Of a DNA stretch of 36,223 bases, positions 32,491 through 36,223 are shown in pieces. The stretch is from Actinomycetes bacterium (lineage in GTDB: Bacteria; Actinomycetota; UBA4738; HRBIN12): the NCBI GenBank assembly GCA_025351565.1, contig JANXVR010000174.1, positions 1 through 36,223 on the forward strand. The letters are read 5' to 3'. Both the position numbers and the translations under genes were made by a program. How positions within the stretch are numbered: position 1 is the first letter of the stretch; each line of letters opens with the position of its first letter. The notes beneath the pieces are model-generated. The model did not search any database, was not told where the DNA came from, and worked only from the letters and a program-made list of their open reading frames with translations.

Positions 32491-33669
32491 TCAACGTCGC
32501 CGGTCGCGATCCAGGAGCGAGGCAGGCATCGCGCTTCCGCGCCCGAACCGATGCTCGATGCGATCGACCGTTCGTTCGATATCGCCCCATCGTTCGCTTC
32601 GGAGCATCGCGAGCTGTTCGGCGCCGGCCGGGATCAGGCCGGTGGCGGCCACGCCCAGGAGGCGGATCCTCCGGCGCTGCCCGGGGAGCGCTCGGAAGAG
32701 CTCGGAGACATGGTGGTAGAGGTCGGCGCCCGTGTCGGTGGGGTCGGGGAGCGTTCGTGAGCGTGAGAGCGTCGTGAAGCTCGCCAGCCTGGCTTTGAGG
32801 GTGACCGTGCGAGCGTGGTAGCCGTCGGCTCGCAGGCGGCTCGCTACACGCCCGGACAGGCCGAGCAGCTCCCGGAGGATATCCGTCTCGTCGTCGAGAT
32901 CGCGATCGAACGTTTCCTCGTGGCTCACGGACTTCGGCGCCTCGTACGGAACCACCGGTCGGTCGTCCATCCCGTGGGCTAGGTTCGAGAGGTGCCGGGC
33001 GGTCTGATCTCCCAAGAGACGGGTCAAGACGGCCTCGGGCGTATCGCGCAGGTCACCGATGGTGCGGATGGCCATCCGTCCCAAGAGGTCGCCGGTCTTC
33101 TCCCCCACCCCCCAAAGCCTGCCAACCGGCAGGGGTTCCAGGAACTCCCGCACACCCTCAGCGGGAACAACGAGCATCCCGTTCGGCTTGCACAGGTCCG
33201 AGGCGAGCTTGGCGATGAACTTCGAGGAGGCCACCCCGACGGAGCACGTCACCCCGACCTCCGCCTCCACCTCCGCGCGGATCTTCCTCGCGATCTCCGC
33301 CGGCGAACCGAAAAGCGAGGTGGCCCCGCCCACGTCCAGGAAGGCTTCGTCCATCGAGATGGGTTCGACCAGCGGGGTGTGGGCGATGAGCACCTCACGG
33401 AACCGGTTCGAGTGGGTCCGGTATGCCTCGAAGTCGGCCGGCAGGAAGATGGCGTCGGGACACAGGCGCTTCGCGCGAACGCCCGGCATCGCGGAGTGGA
33501 TGCCGAACGCTCGGGCTTCGTACGACGCGGAGGCGACCACGCCGCGCGGCCCGCCGCCCCCGACCACGATGGGCTTGCCTTTGAGGCTCGGGTCCTTCAA
33601 CACCTCGACACCGGCGTAGAACGCGTCAAGGTCGACGTGGAGCATCGGTTCGGCCGGACGCGCGGTCAT
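32491..33669 (-). CDS. dinB: DNA polymerase IV (Y-family translesion polymerase)
   Basis: This error-prone polymerase copies damaged template. The ATG 33667-33669 (MTARPAEPMLHVDLDAFYAG) overlaps the dnaE2 stop as ATGA and gives 392 residues. Catalytic residues are intact: D13 in HVDLDAFYA and D107-E108 in ISMDEAFLDV; Y18 is the steric gate. Other blocks are GVVASASYEARAFGIHSAMP, CSVGVASSKFIAKLASDLCK, PNGMLVVP, VGRLWGVGEKT, and SVSHEETFDRDLDD. The likely clamp-binding motif near the C-terminus reads QLAML, weaker than the usual QLxLF. The intact triad rules out the catalytically dead relative ImuB. Confidence 0.95.
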   Translation of the reverse strand: MTARPAEPMLHVDLDAFYAGVEVLKDPSLKGKPIVVGGGGPRGVVASASYEARAFGIHSAMPGVRAKRLCPDAIFLPADFEAYRTHSNRFREVLIAHTPLVEPISMDEAFLDVGGATSLFGSPAEIARKIRAEVEAEVGVTCSVGVASSKFIAKLASDLCKPNGMLVVPAEGVREFLEPLPVGRLWGVGEKTGDLLGRMAIRTIGDLRDTPEAVLTRLLGDQTARHLSNLAHGMDDRPVVPYEAPKSVSHEETFDRDLDDETDILRELLGLSGRVASRLRADGYHARTVTLKARLASFTTLSRSRTLPDPTDTGADLYHHVSELFRALPGQRRRIRLLGVAATGLIPAGAEQLAMLRSERWGDIERTVDRIEHRFGRGSAMPASLLDRDRRR

Positions 33670-36223
33670 CCTGCGGAGCCTCCACTCGAATGCCAGAGCC
33701 TGCGCGCGGGTGCGCTCGGTTCGGCGCGCCTGCCCATCGCTTCCCGCAGTTCCCCGCGCCCCCGCGCCCGGTGCAACGCGGTGAGGTCCCAGACCTCTTC
33801 GGCGATGATACTCACCCCGTTCACCCCGGTTCGCCGCAGCTCCCCCCACACCGCCAGCGCATACGAATGGAATACCGTCCGCGCCACCTTGGGCTGCACC
33901 GACTCGAACACGGTGACCTCCACCGGCCCCGTCGCATCATCTAGCGTGAGGAAGATGATCCGCTGCCCGCTCCTGATCGCCGGCGTCTGCGACGCAACTT
34001 TCACCCCCGCTACCATCACTTTCGTCCCTCCCCGCTGCTTCGCGAGATCCCTCGTCCGCGTAACCCCCAGATCCGCCAGCGTCCCCTCGAAGAAACTCAC
34101 GATGTGCCGGCTCGCATCCAGCCCCAACACATCCAACTCCGCCCTCACCACCTCAGCATCGGTGTAATCCTTGAAGACGTAGGCAGAAGGAACCGTTCCC
34201 GTGTCGGCCCCAAGCGTGAGCTGCTCCCCTTCCCGCTCCGTCAAGGTGGTGATGGCCTCATACAGATGTGCCCGCCTGTTCTTCTCGTCCGGGATGCTGT
34301 CGAACGCCCCCGCATGCGCCAGCGCCTCCACCACAGGCTTCGCCACCGACGTACGCCGCAAGAAGTCCCCCACAGATGAGAACGGGTGATCCGCCCGGGC
34401 TTGCAAGATCGACCGTATCTCCGAACCAGACATGCCGTGAACTTCCTGCAATGCCAACCTGATCCCGAACGTAGGTGTGTCGGGCCCGACCGATCTCTCG
34501 GTTCCCACCACCTCCACCACGTAGTCGGGTTCGCTGGTGTTCACGTCTAGCGGGAGGATGGGGATGCCGTGTTGCCTCGCGTCCTCCAGGATCAGTCGGC
34601 GGGGGTACATCCCTGGGTCGTGGGTCAAGAGTCCGGAGATGAAGTGGGCGGGATAGTGGGTCTTCAGCCATGACGAGCGGTAGGTGGGCACCGCGAATGC
34701 TGCGGCGTGGGCCTTGCAGAAACCGAAGCTTGCGAATTGCGCTATGGCGTCCCATGTCTGTTTCGCAACCGCTCGGTCGATGCCCCGGTCCGCCGCCCGC
34801 GCCAGGACGTCGCGTTCGAACCCGGGGAGCAGGTCGTCGCGGTCCAGGTGGCGACGGATGTGGTCGGCGTAGGTGAGGTCGTAGCCGGTCATGGCGGCGA
34901 TGGTTCGCATGACCTGTTCGTGGTAGACGATGACCCCGTACGTCTCCTGGAGAGCAGGTTTGAGCAAGGGGTGGGCGTAGGTGGGGCGTTCGCGGCCGTC
35001 GCGGCGGGCGAGGAACGGGCGGATCATGTCGGACTTCACGGGGCCGGGGCGGAACAGGGAGATGTCGATGATGAGGTCGCCGAACCACCGGGGCTGGAGC
35101 TTCTGGAGCAGTTCGCGCTGGCCGGGTGATTCGATCTGGAAGCAGCCCAGGGTGTCCGAGGCGCGGATCGTCTCGAACGTGGGTTCGTCGTCAAGCGGGA
35201 CAGCGCCCAGGTCGTCCTTCTCGCCGGTGGTTCGCGCGATCTCGTCCAGGGCGTGGCGCATGGAACTGAGCATGCGAACACCCAGCACGTCGAGCTTGAG
35301 GTAGCCGAGCGCCTCGACATCGTCCTTGTCGGCCTGGACCATCCGGTGGCCACCGGCGCTCCGTTCCAGGGGAACGCGTTCCACCAGGTCGTGGCCGGCC
35401 AGGATGATGCCGCACGGGTGCAGCGCGATGTGCCGCGGGAACCCGTCCAGGCGTTCGGCGACGCGGAAGAGGAGATCGAGCGCCTGCATCGGCAGGTTGA
35501 TGCCCTGGAGTTCAGGGAGCGTCTGGACCGCCCGGCGCAGACCGCGGGCCGAGATGTGCGGGAAGGACTTCGCGACCACACCGACCTCGACCTCGGGCAG
35601 ACCGAGCGCCTTGCCCACCTCCCGGACGGCCGAACGGGCGCGGTAGGTGTCGACCATGGCCACGCAGGCGGCGCGTTCGTCGCCGTGACGGCCGAGCACC
35701 ATGTCGTAGACGTCCTCGCGCCGGGCCGATTCCACGTCGATGTCGATATCCGGTGGTTCGTCCCGCATGGGGTTCAGGAACCGCTCGAACGACAGGTCAT
35801 GACGCAGGGCGTCCACGTCGGAGATCCCGGTGAGGTAGCAGACGAGCGAACCGGCCGCTGAGCCACGGCAGGCCGCCATGATGCCCATCGCCTTGATGTC
35901 CGCGACGATGTCGGTGACGGTAAGGAAGTACGCCGCGAACCCCAGCTGGCGGATCATCTGGAGTTCCAGGTGGAGACGATCCTGTAGCTGCGGTGTGTCC
36001 GTCATCCCCCGCTCGCGGACACCGCGCCAGCACCGCTGGGTGAGTGCGGCATCGGCGCTCCGTCCGCCCGGCACGGGGAAGTCGGGGAAGTGCAGCTGCT
36101 TCAGCCCCAGGTCGAACGTGCACCGTTCAGCGATCGCCAGCGTGGCGTCGCAGAGGTCGGGACGCTCGGCGAACAGCGCGCGCATGGCCGCAGGAGGCTT
36201 CAGGTAGCCCTCGGCGTTGACGC
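33666..36223 (-). CDS. dnaE2: Error-prone DNA polymerase DnaE2 (runs off right edge)
   Basis: DnaE2 (ImuC) is the second C-family polymerase, used in damage tolerance and induced mutation. The gene continues past position 36223, so the N-terminal PHP domain is outside; reading extends upstream of the first ATG as VNAEGYLKPPAAMRALF. The catalytic aspartates are in PPDIDIDVESARREDVYDMV and KLDVLGVRMLSS. GSAAGSLVCYLTGISDVDAL, HPCGIILAGHD and GFCKAHAAAFAVPTYRSSWL are typical of DnaE2. A C-terminal OB-fold follows (TKVMVAGVKVASQTPAIRSG) and the clamp-binding region seen in DnaE1 is absent. Its last bases overlap dinB. No ImuA or ImuB gene is visible in the window. Confidence 0.96.
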   Translation of the reverse strand, partial: VNAEGYLKPPAAMRALFAERPDLCDATLAIAERCTFDLGLKQLHFPDFPVPGGRSADAALTQRCWRGVRERGMTDTPQLQDRLHLELQMIRQLGFAAYFLTVTDIVADIKAMGIMAACRGSAAGSLVCYLTGISDVDALRHDLSFERFLNPMRDEPPDIDIDVESARREDVYDMVLGRHGDERAACVAMVDTYRARSAVREVGKALGLPEVEVGVVAKSFPHISARGLRRAVQTLPELQGINLPMQALDLLFRVAERLDGFPRHIALHPCGIILAGHDLVERVPLERSAGGHRMVQADKDDVEALGYLKLDVLGVRMLSSMRHALDEIARTTGEKDDLGAVPLDDEPTFETIRASDTLGCFQIESPGQRELLQKLQPRWFGDLIIDISLFRPGPVKSDMIRPFLARRDGRERPTYAHPLLKPALQETYGVIVYHEQVMRTIAAMTGYDLTYADHIRRHLDRDDLLPGFERDVLARAADRGIDRAVAKQTWDAIAQFASFGFCKAHAAAFAVPTYRSSWLKTHYPAHFISGLLTHDPGMYPRRLILEDARQHGIPILPLDVNTSEPDYVVEVVGTERSVGPDTPTFGIRLALQEVHGMSGSEIRSILQARADHPFSSVGDFLRRTSVAKPVVEALAHAGAFDSIPDEKNRRAHLYEAITTLTEREGEQLTLGADTGTVPSAYVFKDYTDAEVVRAELDVLGLDASRHIVSFFEGTLADLGVTRTRDLAKQRGGTKVMVAGVKVASQTPAIRSGQRIIFLTLDDATGPVEVTVFESVQPKVARTVFHSYALAVWGELRRTGVNGVSIIAEEVWDLTALHRARGRGELREAMGRRAEPSAPARRLWHSSGGSAG

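Noticed and set aside
32491-33669. ImuB instead of DinB
   Set aside because: ImuB lacks the catalytic carboxylates; here D13, D107 and E108 are all present.
34156-34170. Third copy of the CATCGGTGTAATC motif
   Set aside because: It lies inside dnaE2 and encodes conserved residues of that protein (KDYTDAE), so the match is probably chance.
1-36223. tRNA genes, CRISPR arrays, insertion sequences, prophage or integrase genes
   Set aside because: I saw no cloverleaf-like gene, no regularly spaced repeats and no transposase or integrase motifs; gaps are short and accounted for.

Overview
The window is GC-rich bacterial DNA. It carries almost the whole division and cell wall (dcw) cluster of an actinobacterium-like organism, with a replicative DNA polymerase gene at the left edge and an error-prone one at the right edge. 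The assignment to Actinomycetota is inferred. It rests on a DUF3040 protein, SepF with no FtsA, a Wag31/DivIVA-like protein, a TraR/DksA protein next to lspA and rluD, eukaryote-like (type 2) IleRS, a DnaE1/DnaE2 pair, and the order ftsZ-yggS-sepF-yggT-divIVA. MurE carries the DNPR motif, which points to meso-diaminopimelate peptidoglycan. I cannot name a genus; an uncultured or deep-branching lineage is possible.

Layout. Positions 1-2044 (minus) hold the N-terminal 681 residues of dnaE1. Positions 2172-4273 (minus) hold rluD, lspA, a traR/dksA-family gene and a DUF167 gene that appears frameshifted in a G-run. Positions 4285-7753 (plus) hold a T-box leader and ileS, the only plus-strand gene inside the cluster. 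Positions 7722-11490 (minus) hold a small two-helix membrane protein, divIVA, yggT, sepF, yggS and ftsZ. A 200-base AT-rich region follows with a good ftsZ promoter. Positions 11692-25995 (minus) form one tightly overlapping operon, read from right to left: mraZ, an unrecognised 37-residue membrane peptide, rsmH, an ftsL-like gene, ftsI, murE, murF, mraY, murD, ftsW, murG, murC, murB, ftsQ. Its promoter region (26013-26056) carries four evenly spaced GTGG boxes, as expected for MraZ self-regulation. Next comes a minus-strand HNH endonuclease gene. It is followed by a plus-strand moxR-DUF58-transglutaminase operon (26930-31325), then minus-strand genes for a MerR-type regulator, a DUF3040 membrane protein, dinB and dnaE2, the last cut by the right edge.

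The genes form one programme. MurB to MurF, MraY and MurG make lipid II. FtsW and FtsI polymerise and cross-link it at the septum. FtsQ and the FtsL-like protein link them to the FtsZ ring, which SepF anchors to the membrane, and DivIVA and YggT belong to the same growth and division neighbourhood. MraZ and RsmH head the operon. IleRS, LspA and RluD are the usual housekeeping neighbours. DnaE2 and DinB form a translationally coupled translesion synthesis pair.

Most of the window is conserved and familiar. The parts most worth a second look are the 37-residue peptide gene between mraZ and rsmH, which has a strong ribosome binding site and overlaps both neighbours; the one-base frameshift in the DUF167 gene; the GTGG array at mraZ; the AT-rich ftsZ control region with its repeats; and the dnaE2-dinB pair. 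I found no tRNA, rRNA, CRISPR array, insertion sequence or prophage.
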